From positions 110,411,383 to 110,475,382 of the forward strand of contig CM063503.1 of assembly GCA_032207245.1 (NCBI GenBank): a DNA stretch of 64,000 bases. Reading direction: 5' to 3'. Every line of letters begins with the position of its first letter. Position 1 is the stretch's first letter. Positions 36,209 to 52,463 of the stretch are shown in pieces. The translations under genes and the position numbers were made by a program. The notes beneath the pieces were generated by a model. The model did not search any database. It was not told where the DNA came from and worked only from the letters and a program-made list of their open reading frames with translations. Origin of the DNA: Pardosa pseudoannulata. Taxonomy: Eukaryota > Arthropoda > Arachnida > Araneae > Lycosidae.

Positions 36209-39200
36209 GTAATAGTGAATAAAACTTTTTTCCTGATAAAAATATCTATAAATGGTTCTTTTTAAATACCAAATGTCGAAACACATTCTTTTGTATTAAT
36301 TTCCATTTCCTATCTTATAATGGTAATTGTCGACGAATTTATAAAATGTAGAAAAAAGAGAAACCGAAATAGCAATATATAACTTTTTGTGATAGAATTG
36401 CAGTTATTTAATATCAGTAAAAAAATTAAAACATTTATTAATAACAATTATTATGCATAAATTTATTTATTACTGAATGACAGATAAAACATTTAAATAA
36501 AACGGATAAAAAAAACATTTTTCACTGTAAAAGTTAAGTTGTATCTCGAGGTGATTAGAAATAAACATTTTACACAAAAGTTATTCAAATATTATCTTAT
36601 TATAATACAATTAAAGACTCTTGAATATACACAGTGTGTTTCTGTTATATAACACAAATTCACAGTTCATAGAGTTCAGGTTTAAAGTTAATTTTATATA
36701 AAATCATAAGTTTTATAAGTGTTGCAGGAAAGTAATACATACATTCAACACACCAACTAATACCGGTTCATTACTATAGAATAAATTTTAAAAAAGTCTG
36801 GATAATAGAATTATAAAAAGTTATTGGATATTTAAAAAATAATAAAAATCGGAGCATTCATTATTAATTTAAATTTTCGTACATTTTCATACTGCATTAA
36901 GAACTTTTTCCTTAATATATCAGACCTAGTTGATGACAAATGGTATATCTATGAATAAAATTTCAATTTAATGGCACTTTTGTATCTCGAAAGCCAATAC
37001 AGATTTTAGAATTGAAGACTTTTTTTAATGTCTAATACTTTTCATAATCCTAAGTTTGACTCTCAGCTAAGTATTTACTAGCCAATCCTTTTTCTTAATG
37101 CTAAATTCTTTATAGTTTGTCTGCCAATGATATAAAAACACATTTTCATTCCGAAATTGGATTTGTACGTCTTTAGTCCATAGAACAACAGTAAAAATTT
37201 ATAATATACCACCGGCAAGGCAAACTGCTTAAAACATAACCAAGTAGATACACTTTCTATGTCTGTAATGGATTTTGAATTCAGCTACTATTACTGAAAG
37301 TCAGCATCCTCCCACTTGATCCGCATCCTATGGATGTATGCCAGAGTTCACATTTTCAAATATTTCCTGTAAGTGAGCCTTTTTTATTTTTATCACAGTG
37401 ATTCTCGTACATTCTGTTGCAAAATGAGTTTGGATAATTAGTGTTCCACTCGTAGAACTATGCTTATATTTTTATCTACACAATTTTAACCATATTACAA
37501 AACAAAAAAACACCGGAACAAGAAAATGCTTGGTGGGTTATAATCATATGAGTTTTGTGGTATTTTGTATTGGAGTTTGTATGTTCAAGTTTCACTGTAG
37601 TCATGGCTAATGCTAATTGATACTAGTGGTTCTAGTAAGATAAGGCAGTAGGCCTTGCTTACACTACAACTAGTCAAAATCACTCATTCTCTGTTTTTAT
37701 ATAAAATTATATTCATATATTTTATTGAATGATCATTAATCAATGTCAGGCTATTTAAAAAGTTTTCGGAATAAATCAACCATATTTCTCAAAGTTTTTA
37801 AACCTTATCATATACCATAAAATTTTTTGAAGTAGATGATATAATTTCGAATTAGACTGTATTTCAATAGCATTTATTTTACATTTCTATAAAAAACCTG
37901 TATATATTTCATAAATTTATGTTGTATACCCATATTATTGGTAAAATTTAAAATCAAAAATAAGATCAAATTTTCCCGAATTCTAATATTGTTATTAGTA
38001 ACAAATTAAATAAAGACAAATAACTACAAATATTTTGTTGATGCTATTATACTTAACGCTGTTTAATAAAACAATAATGTGGGAAAATTGGAAAAGCTTG
38101 AAATACACCAATCTTTATCCTAATACAATTCAGGTTTCAATGAGCACCTAATTGAAGTCCACAAGCTCCCGGAGTCAAATAAACGACATTATGAATGGAT
38201 GCTAGATATCCAGTAAGATAGGTGTGTTTATAGATTATCTTGTGAGGTTTTACTTTGCACAGTAGAATATTATGCAAGCGGGCTTACAATAAATAATTGT
38301 ATGGATATGATGCTACTTGCTGGTATTAGTAAAATTATGAACCATGTCATTCGTGATCAAGTATAATGCCATTTAATTCCAATAGGTTAATGCAATACGG
38401 ATTTTGACGTTAGTTAACATCATTCGGAGATATTTTTGAAATTTTAGAATGGTTGTATTTGTAAAACCCATCCCTAAAATTTCTCATTAAAACCAATACA
38501 GTAATTATAATTTATAATATAACCTTTTTAAATACAATATTTTCCGCATAGTCTTGAATTATAGTATGTTGTAAAACTGCAATGCTTGAATAAAACAAAT
38601 TGTTTATTTATGAAGATTTAAATATCATAAGAAGGTTTCGCTTTTATTTGTTCCATTCCATTATACTTCATTCTTGATTTTTTTTGCTTTGTATTCAATT
38701 TTTTTCAATCTTTTAACTTTATAATGGAGGAAGAAAACTGAGTGCATTGAATAAATTATTTCAAGTATACAAGCTAACTTAATTATACTTTTATTATTAT
38801 AAAATAAAACCATAATAACGAGAAAATTGGGTACATTACGTGTACATTAACTAGAAAAATAATATATGAAAAACCTCATATCCTACACAATAAAGAACAT
38901 AGATTAAGCTTTTAAATTAGTATTATACGAGATAATTAGTAATACACATGCTAATATTCTTAAATGAGGAGTAGGAAATTAACTATTTAAATAATGTATT
39001 GTCGAATTTAAATTCCTGTGATATATTTTATATAAAATAATTTAACTTATCAAACTTATATAATTAAAATTTTAAAAGAATTAAATATAACATGCTTCAA
39101 GCAAATTTGGTTAATAAAGTCAATTATTATCAAAATATAACAGAATGAAATACATAAAAGATAATATAATAGAATGCAATTCTTGGATTAAGTGCCGAAA

Positions 39201-39699
39201 AGCGCCGGAAGAACTTTTTTTTACCTTAATTCCAATTAAAGTGTGATATAAATTGGCTTTGGTTTTTACGACAATATTGCATGTATAATATATCTATCTA
39301 CTCTATACTAATCTATAGCATACAAAAATTAGAATAAATGAAGGATTGTTTGAAATTATTTCATCTAACACAAAAATAATATTTTATTAGAATACAAATT
39401 GTATTACATGCACTGTTTACTAATAAAATAATAGGGTTGTTAAATATGAAATAATTTATGCTTTGTAGTTTTCTTAATTTGCAACTAATTAACTAAATAA
39501 GGTTATAGTATTCAGATGTATATAATTTTTCACTTTTGAAGAAAACAAAAAAAAACTTACCACTGCCCACCGAGAAGATAGAAGATGTAAAGCAAATTGG
39601 ACACTAATTGATATGTATACAAATTTCGATGGAAAATGTAAAATTTTAAAGTTTGGCAGTCAATGAATGAATGTGTGTAGCTGCAACACATTATCTACC
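36209..39699. other. AT-rich non-coding DNA
   Basis: No gene recognised in 3.5 kb. Patches near 37300-37660 and 38130-38240 are less AT-rich and may be decayed repeats, but no motif identifies them. Confidence 0.45.
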
Positions 39700-39790
39700 C
39701 AACTGGCAGGATATTTAAGAGAATACATTTTGATTCGGTGTTATAAATTATTTGCCAATTTTATTCCGTGTACTCAGATAGGCAGTAATT

Positions 39791-40850
39791 ATGCCTCGCA
39801 TACAGGTGCGAGAACGGTATGCAAAAATGTCAACATTTGAGAGAGGACATGTAGGTGAGCACAAAGATGCCGGTTGGTCAAATTGGAGAATTTCTCGATA
39901 TTTTGGCCGGATCGATGCCACTATTAGACGATATTCGAAGGAATATCGTCTAATAGTGGCATCTGAATTATTCTGAACTATGTCAGAATACAGTATCAAG
40001 AAGGAAGAGGTAGGCATAGAGGAACGATAAAACGGGAGAACCGAGTAATCGTCAGTGCAGCACTCGCAGCGCCAGATGCATCATTATCATCTATTGTACT
40101 TGCAAATAGTGTTTCAGCGACCGCAAGAACCATTCATAGGCGGCTCACAGAAAGGGGGATGAGGTCACGGTACCCCTTGCTTTCAATCGCACGACTATTT
40201 TTGACCACTGTACAAACGACAAGTCCGACACGACAAGCCCGTTTGATGAGTGGTGTCAGGCTAATTCAAACTGGAATGTAACTGACTGAATTAGAAGTCT
40301 TTAGTGATGAGTCCCATTTTGAACTGAGCCCCGAAAGAGCCCAGCGAAGTAAGTCCAGCGAAGACGTGTCTGAGGATGCCTTGTACATCGGTCAGTTACC
40401 GATCTGACTGTCTTTCAGCATAAAGGCCAACAACCAGGACTGACAGTGTGGGGTGCTGTTTCATTTCATATTAGGACCCATTTGAATGTCATCTGTGGCA
40501 CCCTTACAGAACAGCAGTAAGCCAAAGTAGTGTTTCGTCCTTTTGTATTGCCATTAATTCCACTCTATAATGGGATTACATTTTAGAAAGATAATGTCCG
40601 ACCCCACTCTGCACGAAAGTTACCTTGGCCAGCAAGGTCACCGGATCTCTCTACTATTGAGCACGTTTGGAACATTATGGGCAGGGCTCTCCAACCACCC
40701 GGGATTTTGAAGATCTAACGCGTCAGTTGGACAGAATTTGGCACTATATCCTTCCGGAGGCCATACACCACCCCTATCAATCTATGCAAATCCTAATAAC
40801 TGTTTCCTTAAGGATCAGAGGTAAACGACCGCATTATTGAGTTTTTTCCT
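39791..40850 (+). pseudogene. Tc1-like transposase pseudogene
   Basis: A dead DDE transposase of the Tc1 type. It starts MPRIQVRERYAKMSTFERGH, continues with an N-terminal helix-turn-helix segment (HKDAGWSNWRISRYFGRIDA) and then stops after 61 codons. Further along, in shifting frames, come the catalytic landmarks: VFSDESHFEL near 40300 (first Asp), VWGAVSF near 40450, DNVRPHSARK near 40590 (second Asp), and SPDLSTIEHVWNIMG near 40640 (the Glu). The order and spacing fit a transposase of about 340 residues. All three acidic residues survive, but stops and frameshifts prevent expression. A polyadenylation-like AATAAA lies at about 40860. I could not identify terminal inverted repeats. A striking palindrome within the HTH region is reported separately. 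Confidence 0.92.
39914..39963. repeat. Perfect 23-bp-stem palindrome inside the Tc1 pseudogene
   Basis: The arm at 39914-39936 (starting GATGCCACTATTAGACG) is the exact reverse complement of 39941-39963, separated by GAAG. Read from either strand it encodes DATIRRYS. In related transposases a single, different sequence follows DATI at this point. The second arm therefore appears to be an inverted copy of the first that replaced local sequence. Confidence 0.95.
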
Positions 40851-41487
40851 CCATCACTTTAATAAATCATCCATTTTTTTTTTCAAATTTTAATCAATTT
40901 TTTTTTGTGCATGCGTATCACATCTACGATTTTCACAACATTCAGATAACTCTTTCGGGAGTCGTTGTTTTGTCAAAGAGTAAAATTTATTTCTATGTTA
41001 ATTTTCAAATAATATTGAATTTCCTTTAAATATTTTAGTGTAATTGGAGATATTTCAATGTAAATAAATTAACCTATATTAAAGTTAAATGTGTAAGAAA
41101 TGAAATCCATGTATTAAAAACAATATTTTAATTTTCATAAAAGTTTTCATAGCAATACTTAGCTTTTTCTACTTTTTATATAGAAATATAATTTTTATAC
41201 TAGTAAGAAAGGAATAAGTATCACACAATTAAATGTGTAACACATGAAAATCAGTTGCAAATCAAGTCATTTTTGCTAAATAACAGTGTTCTACCTGCCT
41301 TTGAAACATACTACCTTAAAAAGTATTTATAAATTATTACTGTGGTAAACACATTCACGAAAAAGAGGTAAAGTTTTAAAAGATATAACAAAGCATGATG
41401 TCTTTGTAAAATAAACGACTGTTTAGATCAATATTTAAAGCTATTCTATTGTTCTTATAAAAGTATTCCTAGATTTGAAAATCTATT
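40851..41487. other. Tc1 3' flank and AT-rich non-coding DNA
   Basis: The first 130 bp may still belong to the Tc1-like element (poly-T stretches and a TGTCAAAGAG-like end near 40970). The rest is AT-rich with nothing recognised. Confidence 0.35.
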
Positions 41488-41745
41488 GAAAGGCTAAAGG
41501 TTTAAAGGGCAGCACAGATGTATACAGATTTTCTCTGAGTTACTATTGTTATATAATCGCCAGATTCTTTTATCAGGAGTCGCTGAGCTGTAAATGACAT
41601 GCTGCAAGGCATACTGAACATTGCTCTTCCAGTCACATCGTCCTTTCACTTTATAAGAGTTCACCCATGCTTTTAAGTCATAACTCACGGTGATAAATAA
41701 CAAGTGTCTAAAGGCGGGAGAAAAGAGAGAAATGATAGGGAAACA
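41488..41745 (-). repeat. Dispersed repeat, copy 1
   Basis: This block can be aligned with about 51550-51720. Shared stretches include CAAGGCATACTGAACATT against CAAGGTATACTGCACATT, TTCACCCAT with its downstream TAAGTCATAACTCACG, and GATAAA. On the minus strand it has an open frame reading VQYALQHVIYSSATPDKRIW and WRLYNNSNSEK, possibly a relic of a transposable-element protein that I cannot name. Confidence 0.5.
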
Positions 41746-41918
41746 TGAGGCAAAAAGCGAATGACTGAATATTTTAAAATCAGATAGAATTACATACATA
41801 CAATATTTAAAATCCATAAACTGAAGCTATATTTTTCCCATAAAAATATATTCGTTCTATATCGGAACTTCCAATGCTCAAAATATTGAAGCAATATTTC
41901 TAAGACTAAAGGGGATTT

Positions 41919-41922
<4 letters not shown>

Positions 41923-41958
<36 letters not shown>

Positions 41959-41985
41959 ATCTCTTACACACACACACACATACAC
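41923..41985. repeat. (TA)n and (CA)n microsatellite
   Basis: About 34 bp of TA, a short spacer, then about 15 bp of CA. Confidence 0.93.
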
Positions 41986-43215
41986 AGAAACATAAATATG
42001 TCTGCATACATGCATACATACATTATATATACACTCTGATTGCGAATAGTTCACTTTTTATGAGGCATTTCGGTATAAAACCTTTTCAAAATATAGAGCG
42101 TTTACCATTTTCGATGCACGTTTCGTTACAGGAAATTGACAGAGCTCTATTTAGCTTCAATAACTTATTTTAATGAGTTTTATTATATTTTGTTTTATTA
42201 TATTTGTCTTTAACATGCCTGTATATATTATGCAATTACTTGAGTTTTCTAGACCCTCAGTACATAGAGTATTAGTTCCGGTTTTGTGTGTTTGAATAAC
42301 TGATATATAGGAAAAGTAATACTTTTGTTATATACGTAATTAATTTACAAATTCTTTCAAATATAACTGAAATGTTTTATAGTAAAAGAATTACACTCAA
42401 AATATTCACATTTGCTATGATACTGCTAATATTTCGTTAAAGTTGTTGAAACAGATTTTAAATAATTCAAGGCATAATTATGAATTTCTTACAATCCCAT
42501 ACACGATATTTTGCTCATTCGATATAGGGACTGTTTAATAAATATATATAAATGAAATTTCCTGCATTTCCATGGCGATTTCTAAAGTTTTTCTGCCACT
42601 TCGTGTTTGTTATCGTAATTGCATTGTGCAAAAATGTGTTTTGTATTTTAGACCCACCACAATAAAAAACGATATTCATGTTAGATAAGGTCTAATGACG
42701 AGGCCGAAAAAGAAGAAACGGACATTTGGAAATAATGTTGAGTTTATTATAACACTTTCTCAATGAAGCCTCTTCGTTTGACAAAAACGTGTACATATTT
42801 TTCAACGTTGTAGGGATCTGGTGAGCCAACTAATCAGATCTTTAATATTAATTTCATGATGATGCTTAGAAAGAGAAACCTTGTTACGTAAAGGTGTTAA
42901 CTGAGAAAAGCAGGAATGAATTTTGGTGCGAAGTCACCAATGTAGCCAAATTTAAAAGAGAAACCACCAAAGATTCCAAACTATCTGCATTAAAAGTTAC
43001 AAATTTAGGGATAGAATCACAAATTTTTTAAATATAATGAAGTTAATTATTTTAGGTCAAACTACCATTGTGCACAAATACACACACTTGTGTGGGGGGA
43101 AAGAAGGTGTTAAAAAATAAATATTTCCTCAACACATTTTTTTCTAAAGCTTTAATGAATTGGCATATCTTAATAAAGAATACACTGAGCTGTTTACGAA
43201 ATTTATTTAGAGGTT

Positions 43216-43219
<4 letters not shown>
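41986..43219. other. AT-rich non-coding DNA
   Basis: No gene recognised. Around 42560-42980 the composition is less AT-rich, without an identifiable frame. Confidence 0.45.

Positions 43220-43287
<68 letters not shown>
43220..43287. repeat. (TA)n microsatellite
   Basis: About 68 bp of TA with one interruption. Confidence 0.96.
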
Positions 43288-45597
<2,310 letters not shown>

Positions 45598-45710
45598 GAA
45601 CAGCGGGATATGTTATTTTGACCCAAAATCAATTTTGCTTTAGATTTTCTCGAAAGCTTACTAATTGAAGTGAAAAGATTTTTTACCAATATCAGTGTTT
45701 TATTTACACA

Positions 45711-46534
<824 letters not shown>

Positions 46535-46624
46535 AATATCAGTGTATGAAAATATGATTTGTGAAATACTTATTAGTTCTTTCTTTTTAGCAATTGTTAT
46601 TCCTGAAACTGCGAATGGGTCATT

Positions 46625-46908
46625 TTGACCAATTATACTCACAAGCATGAAATCTATAATACAATGTATAGTGGAACTGGACTTTATTTTCATTGCCTAG
46701 ATGTGAGCAGAAGAATATCTCAAGGTGAGCTGTCAACTTGCATGGACGGTGGTGGTGCTAATCAGAGGGGTGTTACTGATAACAAAAGAGTAGGTAATTT
46801 TGTTGTAGTGGCAGTACGCTATGTTGAAAAGCAAATTGCTGTTTGCAATAATTTGGTAATACATGGCCCTTCGAAAGGTAACTGTTTCTTAAGTACAAGA
46901 TACATCCC
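46625..46908 (+). other. Unassigned open frame upstream of the piggyBac relic
   Basis: A frame starting ATG at 46625 stays open for 96 codons (to 46915), with stretches such as CMDGGGANQRGVTDNKRVGN and NFVVVAVRYVEKQ. Composition is less biased than the flanks. It could be the decayed N-terminal part of the piggyBac transposase or a different insertion. I recognise no domain. Confidence 0.3.
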
Positions 46909-47830
46909 GTTTTGACGCTGAATAAGAGAAAAGACCTCTGATTTACGTATTAGAGGTCTAGTCTCCACTCTTTGTGGAATTGGCTTATAGAATGGATTAC
47001 AAAGTCTACTCTTGGTGCATTACTACCATTAATTTAGTAGTAAACATCTTTACGATATGAACATCTTCAAAACATAATTTTTTTCATACCTTAATACTGG
47101 TAAAAAATTTTCTTACTTGCTATAAACCAGGATCATATGAGACTAATTATGAACAGCTCTTTTCGTCTACAGCCAGATAAACTTGGTATAAAGTTGACTT
47201 GTTACGAATGTCGACATAAAATAGTACCTCAATGGTTTTCCGTAACTAGATAGAGAAGAAAAGTCGTGAAAATCATATTTTCTTAGAAAATATCGTTCGC
47301 GTTTGATAAAACCTTTGGAAAATAAAGGAAGAAATAAAACTGCAGATAATTATTTCACATCACTGAATTTGTTACAAATATAAAAAAACGAAGAACATAG
47401 GTCTAACCGAAAGAATGAAATGGAATCCGAAATTAGTATCTGTATTCGTGAAAAAAAAAATTAAACATGTCCTTATAGTGTACATTGTTACTCAAGCATG
47501 ATACAATTTCAACAGTTAATCGAGGAAGAATAAAAATGCCGTTGTGTGCCCTTTTCATCATCGATTTTGACAATACAGTCATAAAAAGCTTCCTAATACG
47601 ATACCACTTTATAACTAAAAATATCTGGTGTTGACAGTGCCTACCAAATGTCTCAGAAGTATTCTGGGAAGGCAGGATCATAAAGATGCCAGTTCGTGTA
47701 TTCTACAATATTCTTGATTTAGTTGGGATTAATTCATAGATTTTAGACAAAGAAGTTACAGGAATAACATTTTAAATAACATCTTCAACAAATGGTTGAA
47801 GAGTTGTGTCCTACATACAATATTCGCAAA
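46909..47830 (+). pseudogene. Decayed piggyBac transposase
   Basis: A broken piggyBac (DDE_Tnp_1_7) transposase readable in pieces across several frames: RFDAE near 46911; PGSYETNYEQLF near 47131; PDKLGIKL near 47173; GRNKTADNYFTSLNL near 47327; KNAVV near 47533; DSAYQMSQKYSGKAGS near 47633; VFYNILDLVGINS near 47698; and VEELCPTYNIRK near 47794. The order matches the family. Many frameshifts and stops make it non-functional. Two GTCATTTTGACC-like motifs upstream (about 45612-45626 and 46618-46630) resemble subterminal palindromes of piggyBac elements. If so, the CA array sits within the element's 5' region. TTAA-bounded ends were not identified. Confidence 0.88.
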
Positions 47831-47879
47831 TAAAAATACCAGTCAGATACATAGACAAAATCCCATATGATTAAAGAAT

Positions 47880-48174
47880 CTATGAAGATGTGATAAAGAG
47901 AATTTTGCCAATCCCTTGTCCTTTCCCTCCCCCGTCTACCGAACGTAACCAGAAAATTTTATCCCTGCCGTCCGATCGAATCCTGTCCCCAACCCGTCAC
48001 CAGATCTTACCCCCCAAACCTTACCCTTGTCTTGTACCCGAAACCTTTATACAAACTAATTGCCGAACTTACCTGAGAAATTTTAAAACTGCCGAATTCC
48101 TGTCCCTTTTCTCAGGCCTAGTTCCCGAACTTACCCCTGCCGTCCACCCAGTACATTGTAAAAGGAACCTCTAA
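47880..48174. repeat. C-rich, G-poor block with degenerate internal repeats
   Basis: About 290 bp with a strong strand asymmetry: the plus strand is rich in C and poor in G, against an AT-rich background. Loose repeats of the form CCGAAC-TTACC, GAAATTTTA, CTGCCG and CCTGTCCC recur two or three times. The open frame on the plus strand is explained by this composition (proline-rich). Probably a decayed minisatellite or repeat of unknown type. Confidence 0.5.
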
Positions 48175-48689
48175 TCTATAAATAAAAAAAAATGAAACCG
48201 TAAAATGGTGTATGTAAATTTCTTTACAGCTTAGGCTCGTGATGAAAATATTTATAATATGAATTTCAAATAAAAAAATATATTTGAAATACACTTTCAC
48301 AATTGCTTACATACACATCCATAACATTTTGAAAATTGACACTAGTACAAAATGCCCTGCAATTTTGAATAATTACGCTGCGGCTCCCGGAAAAACACTG
48401 TACACGCACATGTTTAGAACTGGAATTTTCTATTGTTAATAAACTATCATATTCATCAACAACCTGCAGCATACGAGATTTATGCTACATTTCTATTAAG
48501 GATTTTATCTATAACAGTAGTTCTAAATATTTTATCTAAAATATGTCATACCCAGACTGAATAGAATTCTAAGTAAGAACTTTAATTGAAGGCTGGATGC
48601 AAACCAGCTATTAAGTTAAATTTTGAAATATATAACTTTATTTACATATATATAAAAACATTACCCCTATAGGCATTACATTTATATAA
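48175..48689. other. AT-rich non-coding DNA
   Basis: No recognised feature. The reverse transcriptase expected next to the BEL/Pao protease is not found here. Confidence 0.4.
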
Positions 48690-48729
48690 ATAAAGGGCCA
48701 CACCCAAAATAATATCCACTGTTCCACTT

Positions 48730-49130
48730 TTAAAATATGTTGGATCTGCTAAAGCTAAGTCACTGAACTCGCCAAACTTTTTATCTTCATAAAATGAGGA
48801 AGTTATCCAGTAATCCTACTGATGTCAAACTGAAGCTGTGAAAGATAATCTATTTGAAAAATGAGGACTAAAGGTGATTTGTGAAATCAACTAAATCGAG
48901 TATCTGCTGACCCCAAACAAGAAAACTGGACTCTCGCATACTTTCTCGACAATACCAGACGTTAAATGCAATCTTCCGTACAAAAACTAGCCTGACTTCT
49001 AGGATCAAACAAATCACGACACACCTGATTATCTCCATATGAATCCACTACCATAATCAAGGCTATGCACAGCAAAACTTGATTCCTTGCATTAAAATCT
49101 GAAAACAAGATGTAATAGGGCTTAAGCTTC
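48730..49130 (-). pseudogene. BEL/Pao aspartic protease remnant
   Basis: Minus-strand pieces VVDSYGDNQVCRDLFD and QASF (around 48985-49060) and a later GLADPT-like stretch near 48745 match the Pao retropepsin. The active-site turn, normally Asp-x-Gly-Ser, reads Asp-Pro-Arg-Ser here (48995-49006). The glycine is replaced, which would abolish activity even without the frame breaks. Confidence 0.7.
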
Positions 49131-49376
49131 CACTACAACTTTTGACTGAGTGTTTACCCTCTACACACTATATGTCACCAATGGCAAAAAAAAATTTACA
49201 ATTTTCAGAAAAAGGGGGGGGGTTGAACTCTCAGCAACCTTCTTATTTACTTCCGAATCATTGAATCTCTCAAAATTCAATTTTGCACATTTCTGTATTT
49301 GTGTGATCTCTTACAATTGAAAACTATTATTTAACGTTATACAATTCAAAAAAAGTATTCTGGCTCTTCACAAAGT

Positions 49377-49781
49377 CTACTCGGTTTTGAACATTAAAAT
49401 CCAAACTATAGAACACCTTGACAAATTATTCACCTTACAAAGATGACCCTGTAGCTTTATCATTGAAACAAATGATGACACCTTGAACTGAACATTCTGC
49501 TTCTTAAACAGCTGATGCTTATTAGAACCAGTCTGAAGAGTCCTCATGTGGTTCTTTAAAAATATCACTAACTGATCAAACTTCGGTGTAACATCACCCT
49601 TCAAGGAAAGCTCCCACCATCCCTTCACAATTGGGTCGAAATTAAATTGTAGTATGATATTGCTGTATACTGTATCAGCAAAATCCCTTACCTCAAGCTT
49701 TAAAGTTTCAAACGAGCGTACACATTCTCTAACCACATCAACTAAATTCAATATCTGCGTTGCCCTTTCCCCCTGCAACAT
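49377..49781 (-). pseudogene. BEL/Pao gag (DUF1759-like) fragment
   Basis: An open 134-codon frame that is the best-preserved piece of the element. It covers the second half of the DUF1759 domain, with landmarks such as LVDVVRECVRSFETL, a WELSL motif and FLKNHMRTLQ. In this family the segment belongs to the capsid-like region just before the zinc knuckle and protease. The upstream half of the domain lies at 49860-50045 in broken frames, and the downstream end runs off into non-matching sequence. Not functional. Confidence 0.8.
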
Positions 49782-50886
49782 AGGTAAACACAGAATTATG
49801 CTTTAAGAAAGTAACAACTAGTTATTTCCTATAAGCAAACGTCTAAGCCAGCAACTCCCACGCAATTAAAATTTTTTTATCATAAATTATACGTGCTTGA
49901 ATTACTTTCAATGCTTCTCCTTTGAACAAACACTATAAATATTGCAACTTTCAAGCACCAGATAAGCGTTCATTTTTTGAAATTGCCGCTTGAAATAAAT
50001 CACTAAAAGACATCCACTCCTCTATATTACCACTAAAGGTAGGCAGTAAACAGTCAACTTATGTAATTTAACTAAGCAAGTCGAATCCCTAGGTTTCGAT
50101 TCGAAACATATACCACTGCTACGATTCATCCTTCTAATCTTGAGTTCTAACTCATTCAACGTGTCATTCACCTCTTCTTATTCTTTACTGTAAACATCAA
50201 ATTCAACTTCATAAGTAACAGAAAATAAGTTTAAAACATATTCGATAACTCACTCGCAAGGGCTTTAAAAGTCGTATTATAAAATTCCAATTCTTCCACA
50301 TCAAGTGTCTTGACTTTCAGTTTTGTTAAACTTGATTTAGTCCTTTCTTTTTACACTTCAATAGATTAATCTTGATATCTATTTTCTGAATTTATAGAAC
50401 ACTAAAACACAGACTCGATGGACCACAAAAATGTCGTATATGTCTCTCTGCTTAAAAATAACAGACATCGTTCATGAATGGAAAGTAATTTATTCAGTCA
50501 TTTTATATATTTTGCTATTGAAGTGCAAGGTCAACAAACTCTTAAACATTATTTGTACAGCATTTCATACTCAGTAACACAGCTCACCAATAAAACTTAA
50601 TAAAGTCTGAAACACATGAACTTGATAGACTTGAATAAAACTTGATAAAGAATAAAACTCGACTAAGGAAAACAGCCCAGCTTTTCTTAATAGTACTCTA
50701 TCACCACGTTAACTCAGAAGGATGAAAACGCGTAACCCAGCAAGATTGCAGACACTCAAAGCACCGCTGAAACACAACCCTACTCATCCATGTCAGCATA
50801 AACACTGACTAGCAACACCTTATCGCTGCACACCAGAAATATCCACTAGTATCGCCATCTATCTAAGAAAAAAAGGAAACAAAACC

Positions 50887-51463
<577 letters not shown>

Positions 51464-51467
<4 letters not shown>

Positions 51468-52059
51468 TATATTAGTATAAATGTTTCAATACTAAAAATT
51501 TAAAAGTTTTGACTGAAATTTTCTTTTAATGATTATAGAATTATTTATTTAGGCGGTTCAGAGTGGACTGCACCAAAAAAGATACTACAAGGTATACTGC
51601 ACATTATTTTCTCACTTTTATGGATAGTTTACTTTAATAGCTCACCCATAATTTGAAGCCATAACATACGTTGATAAACGATAGGCTATGACAGGAAGGA
51701 AATAAATGTGAACATACAAACACAAGATATATATTTATAGTTTAATTAACTATGATATGAGTAATTTTACCTTTCTAGTACAAATTAGCCATTATTATAT
51801 AGTATAAAAGCAATTAATATAATAATTTCTGATGTAACATTAAAAATTTCATTCTGTATGTATATCCTATTTCTTAATTACCATTAAGTGTTTTGTATTT
51901 CAACAAACATATTTAGGTTTTTTAGAATTATCTTAAAAGGCTGTTCCTTTTAGGTGTATCATATTTGATATTCTATAAATAACTCTAAATGTCATTACTT
52001 ATAAAACTCTAAGTGTCATTAATTATAAAAAATAGCAAAATCAAATTAACTATATAGGT
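51464..52059. other. Non-coding DNA with dispersed repeat, copy 2
   Basis: The part at about 51550-51720 aligns with 41488-41745 and is a second, more decayed copy of that repeat. The rest is AT-rich with nothing recognised. Confidence 0.45.
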
Positions 52060-52463
52060 TATACTGTTGCATCTTGGGACATTTTTCAGTTAAACTTTTT
52101 TATGAATTTTTTTAAAGCTAATTAAAAAAATAAGTATGCATGCATATATTGTCATCATATCTGCTTCTTATAAACATTAAATCTACTTAATATAATTATT
52201 TATAATTTTTTAAAGAGTAATAAAAGAAATAAAATACCTTTCCAATGTCTCAACCTGCCCCACTGTATGGGGTAGTTTGGGACGCTAAATAACAAATACA
52301 AAATACTGTTCAAATTATTTTTATTAACTGTTATAAAAGAGAAATGGCTGAAAATTGTTCAAGTTAATACATTTTTTAACAAATCTTGTATTTGATGCCA
52401 ACAAATCTTTAAATTCTAACAAAATGCACCTTTGGAATATTATTTCTTAAGCAGTGTTCAACT

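Larger units (their letters stand above)
48690..50885 (-). mobile_element. Dead BEL/Pao LTR retrotransposon, 5' part
   Basis: Read on the minus strand. The first segment (about 50885 down to 50400) looks like a 5' LTR and leader, ending near a GGTCCATCGAG motif typical of the region following BEL/Pao LTRs. Gag-like coding follows, with the DUF1759 signature (FSGNIEEWMSF near 50035), then a segment still open at 49377-49781. A Pao-type aspartic protease region lies at about 48730-49130, with VDSYGD and the active-site area near 49000. Stops and frameshifts are frequent throughout. Reverse transcriptase, RNase H, integrase and the 3' LTR are missing from the window, so the copy is truncated as well as decayed. 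Confidence 0.82.

Noticed and set aside
47890..48174. 94-codon proline-rich frame
   Set aside because: Explained by the C-rich composition of the block; no recognisable protein features.
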